Program-made: the position numbers and the translations under genes
The notes under the pieces: generated by a model
Seen by the model: the letters and a program-made list of their open reading frames with translations, nothing else
Databases searched by the model: none
What the model was told of the DNA's origin: nothing
In this document: positions 15,466 to 25,426 of the stretch, in pieces
How the letters are laid out: the number at the start of each line of letters is the position of its first letter
Position numbering within the stretch: the stretch's first letter is position 1
From: an uncultured Prevotellaceae bacterium
GTDB lineage: Bacteria > Bacteroidota > Bacteroidia > Bacteroidales > Bacteroidaceae
DNA: 53,657 nucleotides
Reading direction: 5' to 3'
Assembly (NCBI GenBank): GCA_900315565.1
Contig: OMZS01000025.1
Coordinates: 1-53,657, forward strand

Positions 15466-18267
15466 TTATGTGTCAGAAAACAAGTCGAGTTTGTTTTTCC
15501 GTGCTTCGTCGAGCGTGAGCAGCCGCTGTTGTTCGCGGTTAAAGTCCTCGCGCATTTCGCGGTACTTGCTGTTGAGTTCGTTTTCAAGCTTTGTTTCTTC
15601 TTGCTTGTCCATGAGCCGTGCGGCCACCAGCGCGTTTTGCGACGCGTCTTTCATCCACACCACGGGGCCTCCATAGACGGGAGCTATTTTCAGGGCCACG
15701 TGCAACTGGCTGGTGGTGGCACCGCCAATCATAATGGGAATATGCAGCCCTGCGCGTTCCATCTCGTGTGCCACGTTGACCATTTCCTCCAGGCTGGGCG
15801 TAATCAGTCCGCTCAACCCTATCATGTCGGCCTTCAGCTCTATGGCTTTTTTCACGATTTGCTCAGCCGGAACCATCACGCCCAGGTCTATCACTTCGTA
15901 GTTGTTGCAAGCCATGATAACGGCCACGATGTTTTTGCCTATGTCGTGAACGTCGCCCTTAACCGTAGCCAGCAATATTTTTCCGGCCTTGTCTTCATTC
16001 TTGCTGCCCTCCTTCTCTCCTGCTTTCTTTTCTTCCTCGATGAATGGCTGCAGTATTTCTACAGCCTGCTTCATGGTGCGTGCCGTCTTGACCACTTGGG
16101 GCAAGAACATTTTTCCGCTGCCAAAAAGTTCGCCCACCGTGTTCATGCCTTTCATCAGCGGACCTTCGATAATGTTAACCGCACGTGGATACTTTTGCAG
16201 AGCCTCGTGCAAGTCGGTTTCAAGATAGTCGCCAATGCCCTTGATGAGTGCATGGCTCAACCGGCTGTCAACATCTTCAGAGCGCCACTCCTCGGCGGGT
16301 TTGGCCGGTTGCGTTGCGGCTAAACTGCCATCGGCTATTGCTTTAGCAGCCTCCTGCTCGGCCTTCAGCCGGTTGGCCAGTTCGATGAGCTCTTCGGCGG
16401 CACCCTTACGACGGTTCAGCACCACATCCTCGAGCACTTGCAGTTGGTCGGCTGGAATATCGGTATAAAGCACTTTTGTGGCAGGATTTACGATGCCGAA
16501 ATCCATGCCCTGCTGAATGGCATGATAAAGAAACACAGCGTGCATGGCCTCGCGGATGTAGTTGTTGCCGCGGAAAGAGAAACTCAAGTTGCTCACACCG
16601 CCGCTCACGTGAGCTCCCGGCAGATGGTTTCTTATCCAACCCGTGGCACGGATGAAATCAACAGCATAGTTGTCGTGTTCTTCCATACCGGTGGCTATAG
16701 AAAGAATGTTTGGGTCGAAGATAATGTCAAGCGGATTCATTCCAACCTCTTCGGTCAGCAGCCGGTAAGCACGCTGGGCTATCTCTATGCGGCGTTCGTA
16801 GCTGGTGGCCTGCCCTTGCTCGTCGAAACACATCACCACCACGGCGGCACCGTAGCGTTTGACGTCGCGCGCATGACTCAGAAACACTTCCTCGCCCTCT
16901 TTCAGCGAAATGCTGTTCACGATGCACTTGCCCTGAACGCATTTCAAGCCAGCCTTGATAACGTTCCACTTCGACGAGTCGAGCATCACCGGCACCTTGG
17001 CAATATCGGGTTCGGCAGCAATCATATTCAGGAAGTTCACCATCTCAGCCTCGGCATCGAGCAGGCCGTCGTCCATGTTGATGTCAATCACCAGCGCGCC
17101 ATCATCCACTTGTTTGCGGGCAATAGAAAGGGCTTCATTGTAGTTTTTTTCCTTGATAAGCCGAAGGAATTTGCGCGAGCCGGCCACATTGCATCGCTCG
17201 CCCACATTCACAAACTTGATTTCGGGCACAACGTTCAGCTGCTCTATTCCGCTCAGGCGCATGGTGTCGTAAGGGAATGGGCGCTTCTCCACCCGACGGG
17301 GCGTTTTGCCTTCTGCCAAAGGCACATAACGGGCTATAAACTTCTCGGTTGTACCGCAGCAGCCTCCCACGATGTTCACCAGTCCCTCGTCAATGAACTC
17401 GGCAATCTGTGGTGCCATGCTCTCGGGGGTCTCGTCGTACTGGCCGAGCGAGTTGGGCAGTCCGGCATTGGGATAAGCCGAAACGTAATAAGGAGCCTTC
17501 TGTGCCAATTCGCGCAAATAAGGTTTCATCTGTGCCGCGCCAAACGAGCAGTTCAGTCCGATAGAGAAAATGGGATAGCTGCTCACGCTGGCCAGAAACG
17601 CGTCGAGTGTCTGTCCGCTTAGTGTACGTCCGCCCAAGTCGCTCACCGTTACCGACAACATAATGGGCAGTTGCGTGCCCCGTGAGGTCATGGTGGTGAG
17701 TGCCGCATCGATGGCAGCCTTGGCATTAAGGGTGTCGAAAATGGTCTCAATCAGGATGGCATCCACCCCACCCTCCATCAGAGCGTCCATCTGCTCGCAA
17801 TAAGCATCGAATAGCTGGTCGTAGGTCAGTTCGCGCAGGGCAGGATTGCTGATATCGGGACTCATGGAACACGTCTTGTTGGTTGGTCCAACCGAACCTG
17901 CCACAAAACGCGGTTTATCGGCCGAGGAATATTCGTCGGCAGCCTGACGGGCCAGACGTGCTCCCGCAAGTGCCATGTCATAGCAATGGCTCTCCAGGTG
18001 ATAGTCGGCCTCAGAAATTCGCTGGCTGCTAAAAGTGTTGGTCTCGATGATGTCTGCCCCTGCGGCAAGATACTTGCGATGGATGTCGAGCACCACATCG
18101 GGACGAGTCAGGTTGAGCATGTCGTTGTTGCCCTTCATCATGCCTTCCACGTCTTTGAAAAGCGTGCCGCGAAAATCGTCCTCTGTCAGGCCGTACTGCT
18201 GAATCATGGTACCCATGGCACCATCGAGAATAAGTATTTTTTGCCGGATGAGTTCTTGTATGGTCAT
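15466..18267 (-). CDS. metH: Cobalamin-dependent methionine synthase lacking reactivation domain
   Basis: The 933-residue enzyme transfers methyl from 5-methyl-THF via cobalamin to homocysteine. The homocysteine domain (about 1-320) has the zinc ligands in LNCSFGA (near 239) and VGGCCGTT (near 302). A pterin-binding domain follows (about 345-600, [13 protein letters not shown]). The cobalamin cap and Rossmann domain (about 650-895) carry GDVHDIGKN, with the cobalt-ligand His near 774. E. coli MetH is about 1227 residues and continues with an AdoMet-binding reactivation domain; here the protein stops just after LDEARKNKL, exactly at that linker, and the HAD gene starts 22 bases later. The truncation is clean, with no decayed remnant. 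Reactivation must come from a separate protein, if at all. It lies 47 bases behind smpB. Confidence 0.93.
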   Translation of the reverse strand: MTIQELIRQKILILDGAMGTMIQQYGLTEDDFRGTLFKDVEGMMKGNNDMLNLTRPDVVLDIHRKYLAAGADIIETNTFSSQRISEADYHLESHCYDMALAGARLARQAADEYSSADKPRFVAGSVGPTNKTCSMSPDISNPALRELTYDQLFDAYCEQMDALMEGGVDAILIETIFDTLNAKAAIDAALTTMTSRGTQLPIMLSVTVSDLGGRTLSGQTLDAFLASVSSYPIFSIGLNCSFGAAQMKPYLRELAQKAPYYVSAYPNAGLPNSLGQYDETPESMAPQIAEFIDEGLVNIVGGCCGTTEKFIARYVPLAEGKTPRRVEKRPFPYDTMRLSGIEQLNVVPEIKFVNVGERCNVAGSRKFLRLIKEKNYNEALSIARKQVDDGALVIDINMDDGLLDAEAEMVNFLNMIAAEPDIAKVPVMLDSSKWNVIKAGLKCVQGKCIVNSISLKEGEEVFLSHARDVKRYGAAVVVMCFDEQGQATSYERRIEIAQRAYRLLTEEVGMNPLDIIFDPNILSIATGMEEHDNYAVDFIRATGWIRNHLPGAHVSGGVSNLSFSFRGNNYIREAMHAVFLYHAIQQGMDFGIVNPATKVLYTDIPADQLQVLEDVVLNRRKGAAEELIELANRLKAEQEAAKAIADGSLAATQPAKPAEEWRSEDVDSRLSHALIKGIGDYLETDLHEALQKYPRAVNIIEGPLMKGMNTVGELFGSGKMFLPQVVKTARTMKQAVEILQPFIEEEKKAGEKEGSKNEDKAGKILLATVKGDVHDIGKNIVAVIMACNNYEVIDLGVMVPAEQIVKKAIELKADMIGLSGLITPSLEEMVNVAHEMERAGLHIPIMIGGATTSQLHVALKIAPVYGGPVVWMKDASQNALVAARLMDKQEETKLENELNSKYREMREDFNREQQRLLTLDEARKNKLDLFSDT

Positions 18268-18314
18268 TCTGGAAAGTGGGTCGTTCGGAAGTCTAATTTG
18301 GTTGTTCTAAATGA

Positions 18315-18794
18315 TTAATAATGCTTGATGGCCCTGTCCATCTCTCGGCGGTCTTCTTTTTCTTTCATTGTCTGGCGCTTGTCGTACACCTTCTTACCTT
18401 TGGCCAATGCAATATCAACTTTGGCTCGTCCGTTCTGGTCGATGAAAATAAGCGTGGGAACAATGGTAAAGCCCACCGCCTTGGTGGCTTCCTCCAGTTT
18501 GTGAATTTCGCGCCGAGTGAGCAGCAACTTACGGTCGCGCTTGGCCTCGTGGTTGCTATAAGAGCCGTAAAAATAGGGCGAGATGTTCATGCCTCGCACC
18601 CAAATTTCGCCGTTGGTAATGTAGCAATAGGTATCAACGAGCGAAGCCTTGCCGGCACGAATCGACTTGATTTCAGTCCCTGTGAGCACAATGCCCGCAG
18701 TAAAAGTGTCAACAAAAAAGTATTCGAACGATGCTTTTTTGTTTTTTATCTGTACAGGACTCTTTTTGCGGAGTTCCAGTTCTTCTTTATTCAT
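18315..18794 (-). CDS. smpB: SsrA-binding protein SmpB
   Basis: The 159-residue protein has the full SmpB pattern: [43 protein letters not shown] and the C-terminal [20 protein letters not shown] with a basic tail. SmpB binds tmRNA (SsrA) and guides it into stalled ribosomes for trans-translation. It overlaps the upstream DUF4375-like gene by 8 bases (ATGAATAA region), so the two are translationally coupled. metH follows after 47 bases. The tmRNA gene itself is not in this window. Confidence 0.97.
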   Translation of the reverse strand: MNKEELELRKKSPVQIKNKKASFEYFFVDTFTAGIVLTGTEIKSIRAGKASLVDTYCYITNGEIWVRGMNISPYFYGSYSNHEAKRDRKLLLTRREIHKLEEATKAVGFTIVPTLIFIDQNGRAKVDIALAKGKKVYDKRQTMKEKEDRREMDRAIKHY

Positions 18795-19293
18795 CTATCG
18801 TAGCAAATTTCTCAATATTCTCGTCAACGTAGCGGGCCATCATCTCGGTCCACGTTTCCTCGTTCTCTACAAAATCGTCGTCGTACTCCTCAAACTCAGG
18901 AAACTTTTCGTAGAGTGCCATAAACTCCTCGTCAGAGCAGTCTTGCTCAATCTCCTCATGGTGTTGGCTGAAAAGTGAGCGGACGTTGTAAATCATTTTC
19001 GATAGATCTTTCAGTCCCCATAGTTTCAGCACTTTGGCAAAGGGATTGAGAAAGATGAAACTGCCCAGCCCATTGTGAATGAGTTGCACAAATCCGCCCT
19101 CCATCACTTCTTCGCGCATCATGTCGTAAGCCAGCAAAGTAATTTGGTGAGTGTTCAGCTCACCCATGTTTTCTGCTGTCAGATGACCGCCAATAGCCTC
19201 TTTCGTGGCATTGATAAACACCTGCAGAAAAGCATCCATTCCTTCGCCCGCCGCCTGTCGGAGCGCAGCATCTTTCACCCTGACTTCTATCAT
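18787..19293 (-). CDS. DUF4375 (DMP19-like) protein
   Basis: A 168-residue cytoplasmic protein with an [20 protein letters not shown] stretch typical of DUF4375/DMP19 (GGF-Q-x-x-x-N) and a very acidic C-terminus ([16 protein letters not shown]). DMP19 of Neisseria is a DNA mimic that binds a repressor, but most members are uncharacterised and I infer no specific role. A longer frame reaches 19341, but those codons lie inside the tRNA terminator hairpin (19313-19346), so the ATG at 19293 ([10 protein letters not shown]) is preferred. It overlaps smpB by 8 bases. Confidence 0.78.
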   Translation of the reverse strand: MIEVRVKDAALRQAAGEGMDAFLQVFINATKEAIGGHLTAENMGELNTHQITLLAYDMMREEVMEGGFVQLIHNGLGSFIFLNPFAKVLKLWGLKDLSKMIYNVRSLFSQHHEEIEQDCSDEEFMALYEKFPEFEEYDDDFVENEETWTEMMARYVDENIEKFATIDE

Positions 19294-19312
19294 TTCTCTT
19301 ATTTTCAAAAAT

Positions 19313-19346
19313 AAAGAGTGACATTCTTTTAAGAACATCACTCTTT
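19313..19346 (-). terminator. Terminator of the tRNA transcript
   Basis: Arms 19313-19328 and 19331-19346 (AAAGAGTGACATTCTT against AAGAACATCACTCTTT) pair at 14 of 16 positions. On the minus strand the stem is followed by ATTTTTG. It lies just downstream of tRNA-Glu. Confidence 0.8.
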
Positions 19347-19354
19347 CGTTTGTG

Positions 19355-19426
19355 TAGTCGATAGGGGAATCGAACCCCTATGCCAAGATTGAGAATCTTG
19401 TATCCTAACCATTAGATGAATCGACC
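19355..19426 (-). tRNA. tRNA-Glu (anticodon CUC)
   Basis: A 72-nt cloverleaf on the minus strand. Acceptor GGTCGAT pairs with ATCGACT, the anticodon loop is TTCTCAA (CTC) and the T arm is GGGGTTCGATTCCCC. CCA is not encoded. It follows tRNA-Ser by 31 bases and shares its promoter and terminator. Confidence 0.93.
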
Positions 19427-19457
19427 AAAGAACGGCGCATTATTCGAAACATCCCCC

Positions 19458-19547
19458 TGGCGGAAGGAGGGGGATTCGAACCCCCGGTACGGTTACCCGT
19501 ACGGCAGTTTAGCAAACTGCTGGTTTCAGCCACTCACCCATCCTTCC
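19458..19547 (-). tRNA. tRNA-Ser (anticodon GCU)
   Basis: A 90-nt gene including an encoded CCA. Acceptor GGAAGGA pairs with TCCTTCC, the anticodon loop is TTGCTAA (GCT), a long variable arm (GTACGGGTAACCGTAC) marks a class II tRNA and the T arm contains GGTTCGAATCC. Confidence 0.95.
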
Positions 19548-19593
19548 TGGGTTCGCTTTTGATTTGCCAAGCATTGTTTCTCAAATGCGAGTG

Positions 19594-19625
19594 CAAAGGT
19601 AATGCTTTATTTTTAATCCTGCAAA
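19594..19625 (-). promoter_or_regulatory. Promoter of the tRNA-Ser/tRNA-Glu operon
   Basis: On the minus strand TTTG (19622-19625), a 20-bp spacer and TACCTTTG (19594-19601) are a full match to the Bacteroidetes consensus. The element lies 46 bases before tRNA-Ser. Confidence 0.85.
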
Positions 19626-19655
19626 TTTTTTCGTCAAAATTTTCGAGCCTGTTAT

Positions 19656-19688
19656 AAAAAAATTCTGGCAGAACCTAATCTGCCAGAA
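19656..19688 (-). terminator. Rho-independent terminator of the phosphoglucomutase gene
   Basis: TTCTGGCAG (19663-19671) and CTGCCAGAA (19680-19688) form a 9-bp stem. On the minus strand seven T residues follow (complement of 19656-19662). Confidence 0.88.
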
Positions 19689-19763
19689 CTCTTACATAAA
19701 TATATATACGCGCGCGAATGCCCGGGTTGAAATCAGCCCACTACGGTTCGCGCCGCTATAGGG

Positions 19764-21512
19764 TTAGTCAAGATTGAGGCTCTTCTTGATGGCGGCAATC
19801 TTCTCTTCGGCTCCGGCCATGCAACGCTCGTAGCATCCGGCGCACTTGAAGGTAGGATCTTTCACCTCGGTGTAGAACTTGATCTTTGGCTCGGTGCCCG
19901 ACGGACGCACGCTCACCTTGGTACCGTCCTCGCAGAACCACTGCAGCACGTTGCTGGTGTCGGGCATGTTGAGCTTCTCAACGCTGCCGTCGGCCTTGCG
20001 GGCCTCCAGCGTCTGATAGTCTTTCCACAGGCAAACCTTCGAACCGCCCAGCTCCTTGGGAGGATTCTCACGGAAATTGGTCATCATCTGCTTGATTTCG
20101 TCAGCACCCGTCTTGCCCGGACGCACCACGTTGATGGTAGCCTCGCGCGAGAAGCCATACTCGGCGTAAATGTCCATGAGCAGGTCGTAGAGTGTGCGGC
20201 CGTTGTCCTTGGCCCAGGCTGCAATTTCGCAGATAAGACAGATAGAAGCGGGTGAATCCTTGTCGCGCACCTTGTCGAACGGCAGGAAACCAAACGACTC
20301 CTCGCCGCCGCCGATGTACTTTTTCACACCCTCGCTCACGCGAATCTCGTTGGCAATCCACTTGAAGCCCGTGTAGCAGTCGCGCAGCTCCACGCCGTTC
20401 TTCTTGGCGATTTCGGCTATTTCCTCGGTGGTGACGATGGTCTTCACCAGGAACTCGTTGCCCTTGAGCTGGCCGAGCTTCTTCTTGTTGGCGATGATGT
20501 ACCAGCAGAACATCATGCAGGTCTGGTTGCCATTCAGAATCTCCCACTCGCCCTTGTTGTTGCGGCATACAATGGCCAGACGGTCGGCATCGGGGTCGCT
20601 AGCTATCACAAGGTCGGCATTCAGCTTGGTACCCAGTTTCATGCCCAGCGTCATGGCTTCGGCATTCTCGGGATTGGGCGACACTACGGTGGGGAAATTG
20701 CCGTCGATAACCATCTGCTCGGGCACCACGTGGATGTTCTGGAATCCCCATGAGCGCAGGGCTTCGGGAATAATCACGCGGCCTGTGCCATGCATAGGCG
20801 AATAAACGATGTTAAGGTCTTTCTGGCGCAGAATAACATCCTGGTCAACCATGGCCTCTTTCACAGCCTGCAGATAGTCCCAGTCCATTTCGCCGCCTAT
20901 AATCTCGATGAGGTCTTTGTTGCCCTCGAACTTCACGTCGTGAATCTTCACTTTGTTCACCTCGTCGATGATGCCCTTGTCGTGGGGTGCGAGCACCTGT
21001 GCGCCATCGTCCCAGTAAGCCTTGTAGCCGTTGTACTCCTTGGGGTTGTGGCTGGCGGTGACATTCACACCTGCCTGGCATCCCAGCTGGCGGATGGCAA
21101 ACGAGATTTCGGGTGTCGGGCGGAGGCTCTCAAACAGATACACCTTGATGCCGTTGGCCGAGAAGATGTCGGCTACCGACTCAGCAAACATACGTCCGTT
21201 GTTGCGGCAGTCGTGGCCCACCACCACCGAGCATTGCTTGCCAGGGAAAGCCTTGAGAATATAGTTGGCAAAACCTTGCGTGGCCATGCCCACAATATAC
21301 TTGTTCATGCGGTTGGTACCGGCACCCATGATGCCACGCAAACCGCCTGTTCCAAACTCCAGGTCGCGATAGAAAGCATCGATGAGTTCGGTCTTGTCGT
21401 CGTTGTCAAGCATGGCCTGAACGGCCTTGCGCGTTTCTTCGTCAAAAGCAGGGCTGAGCCACTCTTTGGCCCGCGCCTCACATTGCTGAATAAGCTCGTT
21501 GTTATTTTCCAT
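19764..21512 (-). CDS. Phosphoglucomutase/phosphomannomutase
   Basis: The 582-residue enzyme of the alpha-D-phosphohexomutase family interconverts hexose 1- and 6-phosphates. It shows the FGTGGLRGIMG start motif (about 52-62), the phosphoserine loop NVTASHNPKEYNGYK (about 149-163), the metal loop DPDADR, the sugar loop GGGEESFGF and the phosphate-binding loop VRPSGTEPKIKFY near the C-terminus. The length fits the large PgmB/ManB-like bacterial and archaeal group. It is a single gene with its own promoter (21620-21651) and terminator. Confidence 0.95.
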   Translation of the reverse strand: MENNNELIQQCEARAKEWLSPAFDEETRKAVQAMLDNDDKTELIDAFYRDLEFGTGGLRGIMGAGTNRMNKYIVGMATQGFANYILKAFPGKQCSVVVGHDCRNNGRMFAESVADIFSANGIKVYLFESLRPTPEISFAIRQLGCQAGVNVTASHNPKEYNGYKAYWDDGAQVLAPHDKGIIDEVNKVKIHDVKFEGNKDLIEIIGGEMDWDYLQAVKEAMVDQDVILRQKDLNIVYSPMHGTGRVIIPEALRSWGFQNIHVVPEQMVIDGNFPTVVSPNPENAEAMTLGMKLGTKLNADLVIASDPDADRLAIVCRNNKGEWEILNGNQTCMMFCWYIIANKKKLGQLKGNEFLVKTIVTTEEIAEIAKKNGVELRDCYTGFKWIANEIRVSEGVKKYIGGGEESFGFLPFDKVRDKDSPASICLICEIAAWAKDNGRTLYDLLMDIYAEYGFSREATINVVRPGKTGADEIKQMMTNFRENPPKELGGSKVCLWKDYQTLEARKADGSVEKLNMPDTSNVLQWFCEDGTKVSVRPSGTEPKIKFYTEVKDPTFKCAGCYERCMAGAEEKIAAIKKSLNLD

Positions 21513-21619
21513 AATGATAAAATAAAATTATTAAGAGATTTGGTTTTTACGTATTAGCTTGTTGCATACTCATGCCGAACTTCGTTGCTTTGCTGTCGAA
21601 GACCGACACATTATTTCTG

Positions 21620-21651
21620 CAAAGATATATTTTTTTTCTGAAATATGCAAG
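21620..21651 (-). promoter_or_regulatory. Promoter of the phosphoglucomutase gene
   Basis: On the minus strand CTTG (21648-21651), a 20-bp spacer and TATCTTTG (21620-21627), about 108 bases before the ATG. Confidence 0.6.
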
Positions 21652-21708
21652 CGAAGCTTGTTTATTATCATTTTTTATAAATTTCTGCCTCGATTTTTGC
21701 AAAACAAC

Positions 21709-21758
21709 TCACGGCGATAACCAAAAATTCTCTAGGAAATTTGTAGTTATCGCCGTGA
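21709..21758. repeat. 50-bp dispersed palindrome, copy 1
   Basis: TCACGGCGATAAC at the left faces GTTATCGCCGTGA at the right, with an AAATTCTCTAGGAAATTT-like core. Copies of exactly the same length lie at 34229-34278 and 49965-50014. This copy lies between the ends of pyrI and pgm, 71 bases past the pyrI stop, and could form a 3'-end hairpin for the pyrBI transcript. Confidence 0.85.
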
Positions 21759-21828
21759 AATAAATCCTTGCTTTCGTTATCGGTGACGAAAAAAGCAGAG
21801 AAAAATAATAAAAAAACCAAGAGAAAAT

Positions 21829-22284
21829 CTACACAAGCTCCACTTTGTTGATGTCCTGCTCCATTTCGCAATAATGGCACTTCAGGGTGCCACGCTCCTT
21901 ATCTACGATATTGAACACCGTGTTCATGGGCTCGTTGTTGGTGATGCACTTGGGGTTGTTGCATTTCACAATGCCCACCAGCTTGTCGGGGGTCTCAACG
22001 GTTTTCTTCTCCACCACCTCGTAGTCCTTGATGATGTTGAGCACTACTTTGGGAGCCACCACCGAAAGACGCGAAATTTCGTCGTCGGTAAAAAACTTGT
22101 CCTCCACCTTGATGATGCCTTTCATGCCCACCTTTTTCGAGTAGAGATTGTAGCCAATGGTGACGTGGGTTTCCATTTTGTCAATGTTCAGCAGGCTTAC
22201 CACCTGGAATGTTTTCTCTGTAGGTATGTGGTCTATCACGGTGCCATTCTGAATGGCCGCCACAAGCATTTCTTTCTTTGCCAT
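21829..22284 (-). CDS. pyrI: Aspartate carbamoyltransferase regulatory chain
   Basis: A 151-residue PyrI. The N-terminal nucleotide-binding domain has GTVIDHIP and VTIGYNLYS; the C-terminal zinc domain has four cysteines in KCNNPKC and KCHYC. PyrI binds CTP/ATP and controls the PyrB catalytic trimers in the second step of pyrimidine synthesis. It starts 45 bases after pyrB in the usual pyrB-pyrI order. Confidence 0.97.
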   Translation of the reverse strand: MAKKEMLVAAIQNGTVIDHIPTEKTFQVVSLLNIDKMETHVTIGYNLYSKKVGMKGIIKVEDKFFTDDEISRLSVVAPKVVLNIIKDYEVVEKKTVETPDKLVGIVKCNNPKCITNNEPMNTVFNIVDKERGTLKCHYCEMEQDINKVELV

Positions 22285-22329
22285 TTTTTGATGTGTCTTT
22301 ACACTTTAAATTCCTAAAATCCTGTCTCC

Positions 22330-23283
22330 TTAACTCCTATTCATTCTCTCTGTATCAGCTTTCACCTCATCGAGCGTGATGCCCAATACGTCGCAGAAGA
22401 TGGCCTCGCGGGCATAGAGTCCGTTGCGTGCCTGCTGAATATAGTAGGCGTGCGGGTTCTCGTCCACGTCGTAGGCAATCTCGTTCACACGGGGCAGCGG
22501 ATGCAGTATGCGCATATTCTCGCGCACACCACCCAGCATACTGGCACGCAGAATATACACATTTTTCACCCGCTCGTACTCCATCAGGTCGCTAAAACGC
22601 TCTTTCTGGACGCGCGTCATATAAATAATGTCGGCATCGGCAATGATTTTCTCGTTGAAGGCCGTGTGCTCCACATATTTGATGCCATGCTCCTTGCAGT
22701 AAATTTTATATTCGTTGGGCATGGCCAGTTCCTTTGGCGCAATGAAGTGGAACGTGGGGTTGAAATGGCGCATGGCCATAATGAGCGAGTGAACCGTTCG
22801 CCCGTATTTCAGGTCGCCCACCAGATAGATGTTCAGGTTCTCCAGCGTTCCCTGCGTCTGGTAGATGGTGTAAAGGTCGAGCATGCATTGCGAGGGATGC
22901 TGGTGGGCTCCGTCGCCTGCATTAATAATGGGTATGGGGGCTATCTCGCTGGCATACTGGGCCGCACCCTCAATGAAATGGCGCATGGCTATCACGTCGG
23001 CATAGTTCGAAACCATCAGGATGGTGTCCTTCAGCGTTTCGCCCTTGGTGCCGCTGGTCACTTTCGGGTCGGCAAAGCCGATGACCTTAGCCCCCAAACG
23101 GTTGGCGGCAGTCTCAAAACTAAGTCGTGTGCGGGTGGAAGGCTCAAAGAAAAGCGTTGCCACAATCTTTCCTTTCAGCAGTTCCCTATTAGGTTGTTTC
23201 TCAAACTCTTGCGCCATCTCGATTAAGTAAAGGATTTTCTCCCGTGAGAGGTTCGCAATGGTTACAAAGTCATGTTTTTCCAT
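22330..23283 (-). CDS. pyrB: Aspartate carbamoyltransferase catalytic chain
   Basis: The 317-residue enzyme joins carbamoyl phosphate and aspartate. It has the carbamoyl-phosphate motif [15 protein letters not shown] (about 46-60), the HPSQ motif ([10 protein letters not shown]), KYGRTVHSL and HPLPRVNEI near the C-terminus. The length is normal. It is first in the pyrBI pair. No convincing TAnnTTTG promoter was found just upstream, and no attenuator or PyrR-type element was recognised. Confidence 0.97.
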   Translation of the reverse strand: MEKHDFVTIANLSREKILYLIEMAQEFEKQPNRELLKGKIVATLFFEPSTRTRLSFETAANRLGAKVIGFADPKVTSGTKGETLKDTILMVSNYADVIAMRHFIEGAAQYASEIAPIPIINAGDGAHQHPSQCMLDLYTIYQTQGTLENLNIYLVGDLKYGRTVHSLIMAMRHFNPTFHFIAPKELAMPNEYKIYCKEHGIKYVEHTAFNEKIIADADIIYMTRVQKERFSDLMEYERVKNVYILRASMLGGVRENMRILHPLPRVNEIAYDVDENPHAYYIQQARNGLYAREAIFCDVLGITLDEVKADTERMNRS

Positions 23284-23691
23284 GCTGTTGGTGTTCTAGG
23301 TTTTTAAAATCGACCGCTAAGTTACAACTATTTTCTGACTTACGGCAGAGTTTTCTGCTAAAAAGAATCAAACAACGTGTTTTTTCCAGTTGATTATCTC
23401 TTTCAGCCGTGAAGAATACAAGCAATAAATTGACGGCAGGAGAAAGTTACATAGCAAAAAGACGCTTGAAAATAGCCTGTTCCAGATGATTTGGGGCTAT
23501 CTCTTCCCCTGAGAAAACGGGCGTTGTTGCGGTAAAAAACGAAAAGATTGGAAAAATTTATAAAACTGTCAGCACAATAAAAGAATGTAAAATTGTCAGT
23601 CGTTGTAGCAAACAGCCGTTAACCTCGGAAAACAAACTGTTAAAAAGCGACAAAAGATAGGACAAAATGGCAGTTTTCCATATTTTGCGCC
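23284..23691. other. Intergenic region between divergent pyrB and the HtrA gene
   Basis: About 400 bases, AT-rich on the right. I see no gene, tRNA or strong palindrome. Two similar short words (AAAACTGTCAG near 23570 and AAAATTGTCAG near 23590) are the only repeat noticed. Confidence 0.5.
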
Positions 23692-23699
23692 TATATTTG
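23692..23699 (+). promoter_or_regulatory. -7 element of the HtrA protease gene
   Basis: TATATTTG followed by CACCC. A clear -33 TTTG was not found at the right distance. Its position downstream of the first in-frame ATG (23667) argues that translation starts at 23781. Confidence 0.55.
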
Positions 23700-23780
23700 C
23701 ACCCTCGAAAGCGATGCGCCCTCTTAGTGGAAGGCGGCAAAGAAAAGGAATTTAAAATTTTAACAAAAACGTATAGAACA

Positions 23781-25262
23781 ATGAAAAAGATTTCAAGCTA
23801 TTTGGTTTATGCGATGTGTATCGTCGCTGTTGCTTTTTCGGCTGGAGCCTTCTTCAAGGCTTACGCCCATCAGCCTGCCGGGGCTGTTTCGAGTGCTCCT
23901 GTAGGACAGCCTGTTGACCTGACCTACGCCGCCGAGAAGGCTGTCCCCTCGGTGGTTCATATTCTGAGCACTCAGAACAGCAAAACCGTGACACGCGAAG
24001 TGCAGAGCGATCCCTTCGAGGATTTCTTCAGCGACCCGTTCGGATTCTTCGGCAATCCCAACCGCGGCCAAGGCGGCACTCAGCGTCGCCAGTTCCAGAC
24101 TCCGAAGCGCCAGGGCTCTGGTTCGGGCGTGATTATTTCGACTGACGGATACATTGTGACCAACCACCACGTGGTGGACGGTGCCGACGAACTGACGGTA
24201 ACCCTGAATGACAACAAGGAATATTCGGCCAAGATTGTGGGTACGGACAAGACTTCGGATATTGCCCTCATCAAAATCAACGCCACAGGTCTGCCTGCCA
24301 TTGCCATTGCCAACAGCGACGACATCAAGGTGGGCGAATGGGTGTTGGCTGTAGGCAACCCGTTCAACCTGACCAGCACAGTAACGGCTGGCATCGTGAG
24401 TGCCAAGGCTCGCACCATGGGTCAGAACGGCGTGGAGTCGTTTATTCAGACCGACGCTGCCATCAACCGTGGTAACTCTGGCGGTGCTCTGGTGAACGCC
24501 CGCGGCGAACTCATCGGCATCAACGACATGCTCTACTCTGAGACTGGTTCGTATGTTGGCTACGGCTTCGCCATTCCTACCTCTATTATGAATAAGGTGG
24601 TGGATGACATCAAAAAATACGGCACCGTGCAGCGTGCTTTCATCGGCATCAAGGGTGGTGACGTGAAGAACCAGGTGGACTCCGAGAAACAGCAGGGCAA
24701 AGAAGTGGACTACGGCACCATGGAAGGTGTTTACGTGGCCGAAGTGATTGAGAATGGTGCCGCTGCGGCTGCCGGTATCAAGCCTGGCGACGTGATTACT
24801 GAGGTTGACGGCAAGCGCATCACCAAGTTTGGCGAACTGACTGCTATTATGGCCAACAAGAAGCCGGGCGACAAGCTGTCGCTGACCTACCTGCACAACA
24901 AGCAGAAAGTGACCAAGACCGTTACGCTGAAGAACGAGCAGGGCAACACCAATGTGGTGAAGCAGGCCGACTTGGATGTGCTCGGCGCTGTGTTCCGTCC
25001 TGTAACTGATAACATGAAGGAGCAGCTCAGCATCAACTACGGACTCGAAGTGGTGAAAGTTGACAACGGCAAGATGAAGAAGGCCGGCATCAGCAAGGGC
25101 TTCATCATTCAGGAGGTGAACGACACTCCGGTGAAGAGCGTTGAGCAGTTGCAGGAACTGGTGAAGAGTGCCTCTACGAGCAAAGACCCCGTGCTGATAG
25201 TGAAGGGTATTTATCCCACAGGCAAGAAAGCCTACTTCGTGGTTGACCTGGAAGAAAATTAA
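23781..25262 (+). CDS. degP: Periplasmic serine protease, DegP/HtrA family
   Basis: The 493-residue protein has an N-terminal signal/anchor (SYLVYAMCIVAVAFSAGAFF), a trypsin-like domain with catalytic His130 (TNHHVVDGA), Asp160 (SDIALIKI) and Ser233 (GNSGGAL), and two PDZ domains (about 290-380 and 405-490). It degrades or refolds damaged envelope proteins. Met at 23781 is chosen because the upstream extension (from 23667) has no signal-peptide character and contains the promoter. A strong hairpin terminator separates it from rpoD. Confidence 0.95.
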   Translation: MKKISSYLVYAMCIVAVAFSAGAFFKAYAHQPAGAVSSAPVGQPVDLTYAAEKAVPSVVHILSTQNSKTVTREVQSDPFEDFFSDPFGFFGNPNRGQGGTQRRQFQTPKRQGSGSGVIISTDGYIVTNHHVVDGADELTVTLNDNKEYSAKIVGTDKTSDIALIKINATGLPAIAIANSDDIKVGEWVLAVGNPFNLTSTVTAGIVSAKARTMGQNGVESFIQTDAAINRGNSGGALVNARGELIGINDMLYSETGSYVGYGFAIPTSIMNKVVDDIKKYGTVQRAFIGIKGGDVKNQVDSEKQQGKEVDYGTMEGVYVAEVIENGAAAAAGIKPGDVITEVDGKRITKFGELTAIMANKKPGDKLSLTYLHNKQKVTKTVTLKNEQGNTNVVKQADLDVLGAVFRPVTDNMKEQLSINYGLEVVKVDNGKMKKAGISKGFIIQEVNDTPVKSVEQLQELVKSASTSKDPVLIVKGIYPTGKKAYFVVDLEEN

Positions 25263-25292
25263 GGTATAAGATATAAAAAAGGTAAAAAGAGA

Positions 25293-25360
25293 GTTTACGG
25301 TTGGCAACGGGTGACATGTTTTCCGAAAAGTGTCATTCGGCTGCCAACCGTAAACTTTTT
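25293..25360. terminator. Long hairpin terminator between the HtrA gene and rpoD
   Basis: GTTTACGGTTGGCA (25293-25306) pairs perfectly with TGCCAACCGTAAAC (25342-25355), with an inner GTGACA/TGTCAT stem and a T5 tail. It ends the HtrA transcript just upstream of the rpoD promoter. Confidence 0.9.
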
Positions 25361-25369
25361 GACAAAATT

Positions 25370-25401
25370 TTTGGCAAATATAAAAAATAATCGTATTTTT
25401 G
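25370..25401 (+). promoter_or_regulatory. Promoter of rpoD
   Basis: TTTG (25370-25373), a 20-bp spacer and TATTTTTG (25394-25401) followed by CA: a full Bacteroidetes consensus, 26 bases before the ATG. Confidence 0.85.
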
Positions 25402-25426
25402 CAACTGCTTTTGAAAATCTTAGCCC

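Noticed and set aside
16438-17622. 394-codon plus-strand ORF
   Set aside because: Antisense to metH; His-rich composition typical of a shadow frame.
23793-25307. 504-codon minus-strand ORF
   Set aside because: Antisense to the HtrA protease with its full catalytic triad; also spans its terminator.
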